This document shows positions 35,816 through 44,114 of a stretch of DNA of 64,000 nucleotides, in pieces. The number at the start of each line of letters is the position of its first letter. The stretch's first letter is position 1. This DNA is from Ruficoccus sp. ZRK36 (GTDB lineage: Bacteria > Verrucomicrobiota > Verrucomicrobiia > Opitutales > Cerasicoccaceae). The translations under genes were made by a program, and so were the position numbers. The notes beneath the pieces are model-generated. The model made no database searches, was not told where the DNA came from, and was given only the letters and a program-made list of their open reading frames with translations. Where the stretch lies: NCBI RefSeq assembly GCF_019603315.1, contig NZ_CP080649.1:3358176-3422175 (forward strand), given 5' to 3'.

Positions 35816-36904
35816 ATGATGAGGCTCACCGCCATACGCTTCGTATTATTGACGTTCGTAAACCTCGCGTTCCTGCACCTGGGGACGACGACTGCCAGCG
35901 CCCAGAGTAAGGTCGAGCCCGGCATGCCTAACCCGCCCAGCCAGCCGACCGAGGTAAAGGTCGGGGTCTTTCTAGCCGATATCATCGATCTGGACGAGCT
36001 CAACGAAACCTTTGAGGTAGAGCTGATTGTGACAGCCGAGTGGGACGACAAGCGGCTGGCCTTTGACCCCGAGGAAGAAGGTGCCCCGTACAAGCTCTTC
36101 CAGGGCGCTTTTCAGTTTAACGAAATCTACTCGGCGTGGTGGCCGCAGCTGCTCTTCGTCAACCAGGTGGGCAGCGGCGATGTAAACGCGGTCAAGATCA
36201 TGATCGCTCCGGACGGGCACGTCCGCTACCTGGATCAGCGCAGCGTGCTGCTGGAAACGCCCATGAAACTGCGGTCCTTCCCGTTCGATACGCAGACACT
36301 GGTGGGCACGATCGTCTCCTTTGGGGACTACAGCGACCAGGTCAAGCTGGTCGTCGATGAGCGCGTACTCGGTGCCAGCGAAGCCCATGCCGAGGCCAAC
36401 GAAGACGTAAATATCGCCCAGTGGAAGCTGCTCGGCCTCGACCTCAAGGAGCAGGAAGCAGACTTCCGGTACTACGGCGGAAACAGGAGCTTTTCGGAGT
36501 TGAGCCTCGAAATCACGCTCAAGCGCCAGTCAAAGAATCTGATCTGGAAGGTGATCGTGCCGCTGATCATCCTCGTGCTGCTGATGTGGGCCGTCTTCTG
36601 GCTCGACCCGGAGAGCCTCTCCGACCGCCTGAATGTGTCCTTTATCGGCATCCTGACCATCGTGGCCTACCAGTTCCTGATCGACGGCTCCATGCCCCGG
36701 ATCGACTACTTCACCTTTACGGACACGATCCTGCTCTACTCCTTTGTCGTGATGTGCCTGACCATCTTTGAAAGCCTGATGATCAGCTCCCTGCGCAAGC
36801 GAGGGTACACCAGCTTTTCAAACATGGTCGACCGGTTCTTCCGCTGGAGCTTCCCGATCATTTACTTTGCCGGACTGATCGCCAGCTACCTCTACTACCG
36901 CTAA
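35816..36904 (+). CDS. Pentameric ligand-gated ion channel homologue (Cys-loop family)
   Basis: 362-residue homologue of GLIC/ELIC, bacterial members of the family of nicotinic and GABA receptors. It has a signal peptide (1-30, cleaving near ASAQ). The beta-sandwich extracellular domain spans about 45-235, with VKVGVFLADIIDLDELNETFEVE, loop-type AEWDDKRL, WWPQLLFVNQVG and PMKLRSFPFDTQTL; the last matches the Cys-loop region (FPFD at 155-158), without the cysteines, as usual in bacteria. Four helices follow: M1 about 241-263 (IWKVIVPLIILVLLMWAVFWL), M2 about 269-290 (pore: DRLNVSFIGILTIVAYQFLI), M3 about 301-323, and M4 about 341-361. The linker between M3 and M4 is short. Bacterial channels are gated by protons or small amines; the ligand here is unknown. 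Confidence 0.88.
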   Translation: MMRLTAIRFVLLTFVNLAFLHLGTTTASAQSKVEPGMPNPPSQPTEVKVGVFLADIIDLDELNETFEVELIVTAEWDDKRLAFDPEEEGAPYKLFQGAFQFNEIYSAWWPQLLFVNQVGSGDVNAVKIMIAPDGHVRYLDQRSVLLETPMKLRSFPFDTQTLVGTIVSFGDYSDQVKLVVDERVLGASEAHAEANEDVNIAQWKLLGLDLKEQEADFRYYGGNRSFSELSLEITLKRQSKNLIWKVIVPLIILVLLMWAVFWLDPESLSDRLNVSFIGILTIVAYQFLIDGSMPRIDYFTFTDTILLYSFVVMCLTIFESLMISSLRKRGYTSFSNMVDRFFRWSFPIIYFAGLIASYLYYR

Positions 36905-37058
36905 GCAGCCAGCCAGGGCATAGCCCTGGACCCTAGATGCTTCGCATATGGATGGCATTTCTTGGAGTAATGCCATGAAGCAGGCCTATCGGCAACGAAC
37001 TTGCGGGGCACCATCGATCGCACCCGATGTTGGTGCACTGCGCAGTGATTCCAGCCCC
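36905..37058. repeat. Short gap with mini-hairpins
   Basis: CCAGGGC-ATA-GCCCTGG (36913-36929) and ATGC-TTC-GCAT just after it. No terminator T-run and no gene. Confidence 0.7.
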
Positions 37059-37823
37059 CTAGCCTACGATGAGCGAGAGGGAGGCCACGATGATCAGCGT
37101 CCAGATAACGGTATTATAGGCTTTTTGAGGGATGTATTTGACCACATGCGGGGCGATAAAACCGCCCGCTACCGCGAACACTCCGAAGCACAGGCTGATC
37201 TTGAGCGAGGACAAGTTCAGGTTGTTGACCCCGGCCTGAAACGGCAGCTTGAAGACATTGATCAGCATGAAGTACCAGGCGGTCGTCCCGATGAAGGCCA
37301 GCTTCGGCAGCTTGATCGCCATGAAGTAAAACGAGGCAATCGGCCCTGCGGCATTGGCCAGCATCGTCGCCACCCCACCGAGCGCACCCACTGACCCAAA
37401 GAACCACATCTTGTGCGGGACGGGGTCGTCGTGACCCTCCTCTTTCTTACGCATGAGCCACTGGCGAAAGAAGTGCAACGCCGTCATAAACAGCAGCAAC
37501 CCGCCGATGACCTGCGCAAAGACATCCGCCGGGATCCACCCAAACAGCAACGTGCCGATGACCACGCCGACCATGCTCCACGGCATCAGCCGGAACACCT
37601 GCTTGAAGTCCGCATGCCGCCGGTAGGCAATCGTAGCCACCATATCGCCACAGATCAGCACGGGCAGCAGGATGCCCACCGAGGGCTTGGCCCCGAAGGC
37701 CGTCGCGTAAAACCAGATGGCGACGTTACCCAGGCCGGGCAGCCCGCCCTTACCCATGCCCATAAAAAGGGCTCCGGCGATGCCCAGCATCCACTGGTTA
37801 GCGGTGAGATCGGAAATATCCAT
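37059..37823 (-). CDS. TauE/SafE (TSUP) family permease
   Basis: 254-residue membrane protein with about eight helices. Family pattern: an opening helix with GALFMGMGKGGLPGLGNVAI, LLPVLICGDMVATIAYRRHADFKQ, GTLLFGWIPADVF, LANAAGPIASFYFMAIKLPK and QAGVNNLNLSSLKI. TSUP proteins export sulfite or other sulfonates or organic anions; the substrate is undetermined. ATG 37823 is chosen; the longer frame adds a polar leader lying within the recF end. It follows recF by 20 bases on the same strand and may be co-transcribed. Confidence 0.85.
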   Translation of the reverse strand: MDISDLTANQWMLGIAGALFMGMGKGGLPGLGNVAIWFYATAFGAKPSVGILLPVLICGDMVATIAYRRHADFKQVFRLMPWSMVGVVIGTLLFGWIPADVFAQVIGGLLLFMTALHFFRQWLMRKKEEGHDDPVPHKMWFFGSVGALGGVATMLANAAGPIASFYFMAIKLPKLAFIGTTAWYFMLINVFKLPFQAGVNNLNLSSLKISLCFGVFAVAGGFIAPHVVKYIPQKAYNTVIWTLIIVASLSLIVG

Positions 37824-37843
37824 AAAAGTGACTTCAATATGTT

Positions 37844-38929
37844 TTAACTGTCGCTGCGCGAGAAGGCCCCGTCGGCGACATGCAGGATGTCCCAGTCGCG
37901 TTCGCCTGCCGGAGGAGGCTCCGTACCGGTAGCGATGATCTGGCGATCCGGCCCGATCGCCCGCCAAAAGCGTTCACGCCGGGGCGGGTCCAGCTCCCCC
38001 AGCACGTCATCAGCCATGATGACCGGGCGCACACCCGAGCTTTGCTCAAAGCTGGCCATCTGCGCCAGACGCAGGCTGACCACGAGCGAACGTTGCTGCC
38101 CCTCGGAGGCGTATTCGCGAGCCTTTCGGCCCCCCACGCGCAGGTCCAGATCGTCGCGGTGCGGGCCGCGCTGGGTGGACTTGAGCATGAGGTCCGCGGT
38201 CCGGTTCTCGCGCAGGCACTTAAGCGCGGACTCCGTATCCTCAAAGACGGACTCCGGCCGATAGCGCAGCTCCGGCTCCTCGGCTCCGTCACTGATCACC
38301 GCATAGGCAGCGCGCAAGTCACGCCCCAGAGCCTCGACGCCCTCGCGGCGCAGGCGGCAGACGGTGACAGCGGCCGGCGCCAGTGCCTTATCAAAAGCGG
38401 ACAGCTCGGCCTCACGCGGGCCGGTACCGGTCTTGAGCAGCTGGTTGCGCTCCTTCAGGGCGCGGTGATAGCGCCGCAGTGCCTCAAAGTAATCGGCCCG
38501 CATGGACGAGAGCGTCATGTCCAGAAAGCGGCGGCGCAGAGCCGGGCCGCCACGGATGAGCTGGATGTCCTCAGAGGAGAGCGTCACCGTCGGGAAGCGC
38601 CCCAGAAAGTCTGCCAGGCGGGTGACCTTCTCGCCGTCGCACTGGATGTCTTTTCCAGATGAGGAAAAGCCGAGCGTAATCTCGGAAGTGCCTTCGCCCT
38701 CGCGCTCGCAGACGACAAAGAGCCGGGCCTGTCGCTGGTGGTGGCGGATGAGCGCGCGCGTCTCCGTGGTCCGAAATGAACGCAGCGCGGTGACCATCCC
38801 CGCGGCCTCCAGCAGGTTCGTCTTTCCCTGGCCATTACGCCCGAGCAGAAAGGTGCTGGTTTTTTCAAAGCTCAGCGCCGCCTGTTCGATATTGCGGAAG
38901 TTCTCCGCATGGAGCCTGAGCAGTTTCAT
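37844..38929 (-). CDS. recF: DNA replication/repair protein RecF
   Basis: 361-residue SMC-like ATPase that loads RecA at gaps with RecO and RecR. Visible: MKLLRLHAENFRNIEQAAL, Walker A GRNGQGKTNLLEA, LSSEDIQLIRGGPALRRRFLD, signature ASEGQQRSLVVSLRLAQ and Walker B PVIMADDVLGELD. Normal length. The gene is not next to dnaA, dnaN or gyrB in this window, unlike the common arrangement; cysteine desulfurase lies 30 bases upstream on the same strand. Confidence 0.93.
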   Translation of the reverse strand: MKLLRLHAENFRNIEQAALSFEKTSTFLLGRNGQGKTNLLEAAGMVTALRSFRTTETRALIRHHQRQARLFVVCEREGEGTSEITLGFSSSGKDIQCDGEKVTRLADFLGRFPTVTLSSEDIQLIRGGPALRRRFLDMTLSSMRADYFEALRRYHRALKERNQLLKTGTGPREAELSAFDKALAPAAVTVCRLRREGVEALGRDLRAAYAVISDGAEEPELRYRPESVFEDTESALKCLRENRTADLMLKSTQRGPHRDDLDLRVGGRKAREYASEGQQRSLVVSLRLAQMASFEQSSGVRPVIMADDVLGELDPPRRERFWRAIGPDRQIIATGTEPPPAGERDWDILHVADGAFSRSDS

Positions 38930-38959
38930 GCCGGGGATGTGAGAGCGAGCCGCCCCCCT

Positions 38960-40120
38960 TTAGATCGAGATGACCGTCGAGTTACTGGGAGCATCCTGCT
39001 CGGCACGGAGCTTTTTAAAGGCGGTGGCAAAGGCGTTGGCGAGGCCCTTCCAGTCATCCGGCGTGGTGTCCCACCCGGCGCTCACGCGTACGGCGCGCTT
39101 GGCTTCCTCCCCGGAGAGTCCGAGGGCGGCCAGCACGTGCGAGGGGGCAGCCTTACCGGTGCCGCAGGCCGAGCCGCGCCCGACCTGAAAGCCGAGCCGA
39201 TCCAGCACGGTGACCCAGCGGGCGTTGGGAAACTTCGGCATGATCAGGCAGGAGGTGTTTCCGAGGCGATCAGCCTTTTCGCAGACCACACGCGCACCCG
39301 GCACGATGTCCTTAACCGTGTGCTCAAAGATCTGGCGTCCCACGACCCAGGCCGTGGCAGTTTCCTCAAGCGCGCGTTCGCGGGCCTCCAGCTGGGCGAC
39401 CATGGCGAGGATGCCGGGGATATTCTCGGTGCCGGCGCGATGGCCGTCCTCCTGACCGCCGCCCTGGAAGCACTGGAAGTCGTTAAAAGCGTCGGAAATC
39501 TTGATAAAGCCGACGCCCTTGGGGCCGCCGAACTTGTGCGCGCAGCCGGTCACGAAGTCCGCCCGGCCCATGCCCGCGCAGGTGCGCTTACCGATCCACT
39601 GGGCCGCATCGAGGTGGCAGGGTACGCCCCACTTGCGGCAGAGTTTGACCACCTCGGGCCAGGGCTGCACGGCCCCGGTCTCGTTGTTGGCAGCCATGAC
39701 GGAGACGAGCGCGACGCCGCCCTTTTTCAAAAGGTTTTCCAGCCCGTCAATATCCACCACGCCCTGCGCATTGACCGGGAGGATGTCGCACTGATTCGGG
39801 AAGCAGGTGCGCGCGCTGGCCAGCACACAGGGGTGCTCGACGGCGGAGACAATCACACGCCCCTGCGGATCGAAGCGCTGGAAGAACTGGAAAAGCGCGT
39901 TGTTCCCCTCAGTTGCCCCGGAGTTGAACACGATCTGCTTCGGGTCGGCGTCCATCATCTGCGCCAGGCGCTGCCGGGCATCCTCCAGCTTGTTGTGGGC
40001 GCGGGCGGCCGCGCTGTACGGGCTGGACGGGTTGTGCCAGAACTCGCGGTTGGCGTCCATCCAGGCCTTTTCGGCCACAGCGTCCATGCGGGTCGTCGCG
40101 TTGTTGTCAAAGTAGCTCAT
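38960..40120 (-). CDS. Cysteine desulfurase (NifS/IscS class)
   Basis: 386-residue PLP enzyme that removes sulfur from cysteine for Fe-S clusters or tRNA thiolation. Features from ATG 40120: SYFDNNATTR, SGATEGNNALFQF, SAVEHPCVL (PLP-stacking His), HLDAAQWIGK, the PLP lysine in CAHKFGGPKGVGF, HRAGTENIPGILAM, and the catalytic Cys in GRGSACGTGKAAPSH, followed by RVSAG. A TTG four codons upstream is a less likely start. No iscU/sufU or mnmA is nearby, so the sulfur acceptor is unknown. Confidence 0.92.
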   Translation of the reverse strand: MSYFDNNATTRMDAVAEKAWMDANREFWHNPSSPYSAAARAHNKLEDARQRLAQMMDADPKQIVFNSGATEGNNALFQFFQRFDPQGRVIVSAVEHPCVLASARTCFPNQCDILPVNAQGVVDIDGLENLLKKGGVALVSVMAANNETGAVQPWPEVVKLCRKWGVPCHLDAAQWIGKRTCAGMGRADFVTGCAHKFGGPKGVGFIKISDAFNDFQCFQGGGQEDGHRAGTENIPGILAMVAQLEARERALEETATAWVVGRQIFEHTVKDIVPGARVVCEKADRLGNTSCLIMPKFPNARWVTVLDRLGFQVGRGSACGTGKAAPSHVLAALGLSGEEAKRAVRVSAGWDTTPDDWKGLANAFATAFKKLRAEQDAPSNSTVISI

Positions 40121-40262
40121 CGTCGCAGTCAAACACTATGCCCCAAAACCGCCTCACGCGCAAAACTATTTCACCAGCAATGGCAAAATGCCTGGGATGG
40201 GCTACCCCTGGGGCAGAGCCCTATCAAGATGCGAAGCATCTAGGGTGCAGGCCTTGCCCTGC
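40121..40262. repeat. Gap with mini-hairpins
   Basis: Stems AGATGC-GAA-GCATCT (40227-40241) and an imperfect GGGGC-AGA-GCCC just upstream. The hairpins are of the same style as those at 29603, 31285 and 36913. Nothing else recognised. Confidence 0.7.
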
Positions 40263-41090
40263 CTACTGTGGCGGGATTTTGATCTGCTGGCCGAGGCGGA
40301 GGGAGTGAGGGCTGGCCATGATATCGCGGTTGGCGTTAAAGATGTCCTGCCAGCGGGCTGGCGTGCCATAAAACTTTGAGCTGATGCGAGAGAGTGTATC
40401 CCCCTCCTGCACGGTGTACATGCGCATCCCGCTGGTACTGGCGGATGCGGCTGGGGCCGCGCTCGGCCGGGAGGCGGTGCTGACCGGTCGGCTGGTTGTC
40501 GTCGTAGGAGCCGTGCGAGTGGTCGTAGTGGGTGTCGAGCTGCGGCTCGTCGTGGTGGAGGTGCTGGCTGAGGAGAAGGATGGCGCGGTGACGGCGACCC
40601 CCTCCAACTGCTCAACGCGGGCGCGGGCTCCGGCCAACTGGCGCTTGAGCTCAAGGTTTTCAGCACGGACGCTTTCGATGATCTCCAGCAGGTCCAGGCG
40701 CTCGACCTCGTCGTTGTAGGGCTGACCGGGCAGTTGCCGGGCGAAGTCCTTTTTCGCGGACTCGATCATCTGCTTGACCAGCGGGGCCTGATCGCTGTCG
40801 GGCTGGTATTCCAGATACTTGCGGTAGTGGTAGATCGCGGCTACGGGATCACCGAGGAAGTCCTGATACAGGCGACCGGCCTCAAGGTGAGACTCCGGGG
40901 CCTCCTTACGCTTCTCGATCACCTTCAGAAAGGCGTCCAGCGCCTCATCGTAGCGCTGCTCGCTGAGCTTGATCTGCCCACGGTTGAAGTGTTTTTCGTC
41001 CCGCTCGGGCACGACTTCAAAGCTGCTCTTGTCGGAGCAACCCACCAGCGAGAATAGGACGACGGCCAGGGCAAACCAGATTTTTCCCAT
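40263..41090 (-). CDS. LysM-domain lipoprotein with TPR-like region
   Basis: 275-residue envelope lipoprotein: lipobox LFSLVGCSDKSS, then TPR-like helices (KHFNRGQIKLSEQRYDEALDAFLKVIEKR ... YRKYLEYQPDSDQA), a coiled coil (RLDLLEIIESVRAENLELKRQLAGARARVEQLEG), a Ser/Thr/Pro linker and a C-terminal LysM domain (MYTVQEGDTLSRISSKFYGTPARWQDIFNANRD ... LRLGQQIKIPPQ). LysM binds peptidoglycan GlcNAc, so the protein likely bridges the outer membrane and the cell wall. ATG 41090 is used; a TTG two codons earlier is less likely. No catalytic domain. Confidence 0.85.
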   Translation of the reverse strand: MGKIWFALAVVLFSLVGCSDKSSFEVVPERDEKHFNRGQIKLSEQRYDEALDAFLKVIEKRKEAPESHLEAGRLYQDFLGDPVAAIYHYRKYLEYQPDSDQAPLVKQMIESAKKDFARQLPGQPYNDEVERLDLLEIIESVRAENLELKRQLAGARARVEQLEGVAVTAPSFSSASTSTTTSRSSTPTTTTRTAPTTTTSRPVSTASRPSAAPAASASTSGMRMYTVQEGDTLSRISSKFYGTPARWQDIFNANRDIMASPHSLRLGQQIKIPPQ

Positions 41091-41147
41091 CGGCAAACTA
41101 TCTGCCAGCCCTCACACCGAAGGCAAGAATCTTTCGGCCCCGCAAGG

Positions 41148-41567
41148 CTACTCTCCCTGAAAACTGAGGACGATCCGGCGGGAATGTGAGGCGTCGCGGT
41201 GCTCCCAGAGGTATACACCCTGCCAGGTCCCCAGACACAGGCGCCCATCCACAAAGGGAACGACCTCGGCCGTGCGCGTGAGCGCCATCTTGATGTGGCT
41301 GGTCATGTCGTCGGGCCCCTCCAGCGTGTGCGTGTAGTGCGGGTCGTCGGTCGGCACGAGCTTGTTTAAAAAGTAGTGGAGGTCGTGCCGCGCGGAGGGG
41401 TCGGCGTTTTCCATGATGACGAGGCTGCAGCTGGTGTGACAGCAAAAGACCGTCACCGTGCCCTCCCGGAGGCCACTGCCCCGCAGCGCATCCGTGATCT
41501 CGTCCGTAAACTCATAAGTCCCCTGCCCGCTCGTACGCAGGCTGAGCATTTTCGTATATACCGCCAT
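41148..41567 (-). CDS. YjbQ/UPF0047 family protein
   Basis: 139-residue protein of the YjbQ family. Signatures: GLREGTVTVFCCHTSCSLVIMENADPSARHDLHYFLNKLVP, HTLEGPDDMTSHIKMALT and LCLGTWQGVYLWEHRD. The conserved His/Asp/Ser residues form a putative metal or phosphate site. Some members have weak thiamine-phosphate synthase activity, but the true function is unsettled. Compact single-domain protein, standing alone between two other minus-strand genes. Confidence 0.9.
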   Translation of the reverse strand: MAVYTKMLSLRTSGQGTYEFTDEITDALRGSGLREGTVTVFCCHTSCSLVIMENADPSARHDLHYFLNKLVPTDDPHYTHTLEGPDDMTSHIKMALTRTAEVVPFVDGRLCLGTWQGVYLWEHRDASHSRRIVLSFQGE

Positions 41568-41672
41568 GCGTCCTTACTGCCCGGCCCGTCCCACCGAGTC
41601 AAGGATGCGGGATTGTCCCGGATATCATGGTTGGACCCGTTGTTCGCGTTTCACATCCCACTCAGATGCGAG

Positions 41673-42734
41673 TTATCGCACGACTGCGGCACGATAAAAA
41701 TACGTTTGGGTAGGCTCCAGGCGATACGGGGAGGCCGAGTCTACGGCACTCCAGTTCTGCAGGTCGGTTGATTGGTAGAGCTTGCCGCGGTAAACAATCT
41801 CCCTCGTGCCCGTGTTCTGCCGGAAGAAGATGCTGGGCTCGCTCTCAGTGACACCGGTGTCCTGATTATTACTGATGACCGACCACATCACCTCCTGTGC
41901 CAGGGCCTGGTATGCCTGATCCAGCGGGACTCTCGCCACCTCCGAATCGATAGTAAAACTCGAGGGCTCAACACCAAGTAATGTCGAGACCACGGTACGA
42001 TGAGCGATATACCGCCCCTGCCCTGCCATATGATAAATATCCCGGTACAGATCATACACACTGGTAGCCATCTCTCCGTCCTCTAATACCGGGATAGGGA
42101 TTTCATTCAGTTTCTGATCCAACTGCGCGAGCACTTGCCCAACCGGTATCATCCGAATGTCCAGCTCAGGATAGGCCTCGCACATCATAGCAAACAGGTA
42201 CTCGTAGTAAGCCTCACTCTTTATGATTTGCGCAGTCGGGTCTGTATAGGGGCGTGCCCACTCACTCTGCCACGATGCCACTGAGGACACGCTCGGCCAG
42301 GGCACATATAAATAAAAAACGCAGTCCTGATTCCGGTCATCCGCCGTCGCCATATCGATCATGACGGACACGGCCTCCATCTCAGTCTGCGCCGTAGCCT
42401 CCCCATAGGGATAAGACTGAAACGTGATCGCGTCCCAATCATAGTTTGCCAGCGCGTTTGGCCATGCCCCGTATGGCTCAGGAGGAGTCACGCAGGTGTA
42501 TTCGGGGTCTTCCAACATGTAGGTGAGAGAACGGCTGCAGGCAATATGCCACCCGGCCTCCAGGCTCCAACCCGCTGACTCAAAGGCTTCGTCAAGCATA
42601 CTTGGGCACATATCCCAGGTGAGAGAATTACCGACACAATAGAGCCGCATCCCATTAGCATAGAGCGAGTGCGCGCAACAGATGGCCAGAAAACAGATAT
42701 AGATGAAGGTTCGAGACAGCTTATTCCGGGGCAT
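41673..42734 (-). CDS. Secreted SGNH/GDSL-type hydrolase-like protein
   Basis: 353-residue exported protein: signal peptide MPRNKLSRTFIYICFLAICC...YA, then the block I-like motif LYCVGNSLTWDMCPSM (catalytic-type Ser in GNS), an N-containing mid region, and a terminal DIYHMAGQGRYIAHRTVVSTLLG block where Asp and His would complete the triad of the SGNH hydrolases. The C-terminal 60 residues are a separate module (GKLYQSTDLQNWSAVDSASPY) resembling domains found at the end of secreted planctomycete/verrucomicrobial proteins. Substrate unknown, probably an ester or acetylated polysaccharide. Lower GC and codon use rather unlike its neighbours hint at later acquisition. Confidence 0.65.
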   Translation of the reverse strand: MPRNKLSRTFIYICFLAICCAHSLYANGMRLYCVGNSLTWDMCPSMLDEAFESAGWSLEAGWHIACSRSLTYMLEDPEYTCVTPPEPYGAWPNALANYDWDAITFQSYPYGEATAQTEMEAVSVMIDMATADDRNQDCVFYLYVPWPSVSSVASWQSEWARPYTDPTAQIIKSEAYYEYLFAMMCEAYPELDIRMIPVGQVLAQLDQKLNEIPIPVLEDGEMATSVYDLYRDIYHMAGQGRYIAHRTVVSTLLGVEPSSFTIDSEVARVPLDQAYQALAQEVMWSVISNNQDTGVTESEPSIFFRQNTGTREIVYRGKLYQSTDLQNWSAVDSASPYRLEPTQTYFYRAAVVR

Positions 42735-42831
42735 TACACACCCTACCTATCACATAGTAATAGATGCTTACTGAGCATTTTCGATAAAATCCGTTCGCAT
42801 GTGCCCGGAAAATGCTTAAACTATATTATCC

Positions 42832-43515
42832 ATGAGCATGCAGGTGGACATTCCCGCCGAGATCCCCGTCATGACGCTGCCGGATGTGGTGCTGTTTCCG
42901 CATGCGATGTTACCGTTGTATATTTTTGAGCCGCGCTACCGGCAGATGCTTCAGGATGTGCTCAAAAACGACCGGCTCTTTGTCGTGGCCGGACAGGACT
43001 CCGAGAAAGAACGCGCCACCGGGGAGTTCGAGCCGCCCTTTGGCATCGCCTCTGTCGGCATCATCCGTGCCAGCCACCTGAACGAGGACGAGACCTCGAA
43101 CCTGATCATCCAGGGGCTGGCCCGCGTCCGCATCCAGCAGATCATCTCCGAGGATCCGTACCGGATGGTGCGGATCGAGCCGCTGGCCACCGAGCCCGGC
43201 GCCCAGCAGGACTCTCTCAATGCCGACCGTGCCCGCCTGACCGAGCTGCTCCTGGCCCACGCCAAGCTCGGGGGCGAAGTCCCCGACGAGGTGATGGACT
43301 TCCTTGGCTCACTCGGCGACGACGACACCTTTCTGGATCTGGCCGCCTTTGCGCTGTGCCCGGACGACCGTGAAAAACAGCGCCTGCTCGAAACGCTCAG
43401 TACCGCCGAGCGCTTCCGGCACTTCCACTCGGTGCTTCAGCGCGCAAATGAGAACCTCGTCATCGAGCACAAGTTGCGTGGCGACCTGCCCGACGATCGC
43501 ATCGAGCTGAACTAG
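42832..43515 (+). CDS. Lon N-terminal (LON substrate-binding) domain protein
   Basis: 227-residue protein consisting only of the substrate-binding N-domain of Lon: IPVMTLPDVVLFPHAMLPLYIFEPRYRQML, VVAGQDSEKERATGEFEPPFGIASVGIIR and LIIQGLARVRIQQI. The C-terminal helical half follows (EVMDFLGSLGDDDTFLDLAAFAL). No ATPase or protease domain is attached. Such stand-alone proteins are widespread; function is unclear, perhaps a substrate adaptor or peptide binder. Independent gene divergent from the SGNH-type protein. Confidence 0.85.
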   Translation: MSMQVDIPAEIPVMTLPDVVLFPHAMLPLYIFEPRYRQMLQDVLKNDRLFVVAGQDSEKERATGEFEPPFGIASVGIIRASHLNEDETSNLIIQGLARVRIQQIISEDPYRMVRIEPLATEPGAQQDSLNADRARLTELLLAHAKLGGEVPDEVMDFLGSLGDDDTFLDLAAFALCPDDREKQRLLETLSTAERFRHFHSVLQRANENLVIEHKLRGDLPDDRIELN

Positions 43516-43680
43516 GGTTGAGGGCGTGATCGCACAGGACACTCCGGCTGGTGCAGCATCAGGGGTGCCAGCCACCTACTGCGCTACGCGCCTACCCCGG
43601 TAACCGATAATGCCTAAAATGGTGCTGCCTTTGCGTCTTTGCGGTGAAATTTTTTCACGAAGAACTAAGCTGACACCACA

Positions 43681-43968
43681 CTAGTTTTTCCGCCAGTGGG
43701 AGAGCTCCAGCATCGCGGGCTCGGGTGGCTTATGCTCGGCGCAGTACACCGCCAGACGGAAATAGGCCAGCAGCTCAGGGTCGGCGTTCGGCTTGAGCTT
43801 TTTGTAGTCGGCGAAAAGCGACTCTCCGGAGCGCCCCTCCAGCTCATAGGAGTACTTCATCCCGAGCGAGAGCAGCGCGCGCGCCGCCTCGACCTTCATC
43901 TTGGGGATACGCATGAAGTCCGAATTGAGCGCAGCGTAGTCGGTTTCCTTTTTCTTATTCGGCGGCAT
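43681..43968 (-). CDS. Small helix-hairpin-helix (Cdd1-like) protein
   Basis: 95-residue protein, start ATG 43968 (MPPNKKKETD). The middle resembles the pathogenicity-locus/Cdd1 helix-hairpin-helix family: DFMRIPKMKVEAARALLSLGMKYSYELEGRSGESLFADYKKL, then AYFRLAVYCAEHKPPEP and W near the end. The helix-hairpin-helix could bind DNA non-specifically; no function is assigned for the family. A longer frame upstream (to 44040) runs through the neighbouring terminator and is rejected. Confidence 0.65.
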   Translation of the reverse strand: MPPNKKKETDYAALNSDFMRIPKMKVEAARALLSLGMKYSYELEGRSGESLFADYKKLKPNADPELLAYFRLAVYCAEHKPPEPAMLELSHWRKN

Positions 43969-44039
43969 AAAAGCCAACAAGCTCGGCCAGGGCGGGCCAA
44001 GAGTCAAGCGTGCCCATCCGTCCCCCTGCACTGAGCACA

Positions 44040-44069
44040 TAAAAAAGCCACCCCTGAGCAGGAGTGGCC
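44040..44069 (-). terminator. Terminator of PEP-CTERM gene
   Basis: GCCAC...GTGGC hairpin with AGG/CCT inner pairs; on the minus strand it is followed by six T. It lies 45 bases past the stop of the gene ending at 44115. Confidence 0.8.
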
Positions 44070-44114
44070 GAAAAGAGTCGTTGTGAGCAAGGCGTTGAAC
44101 AGTCGCCTCCGCTG

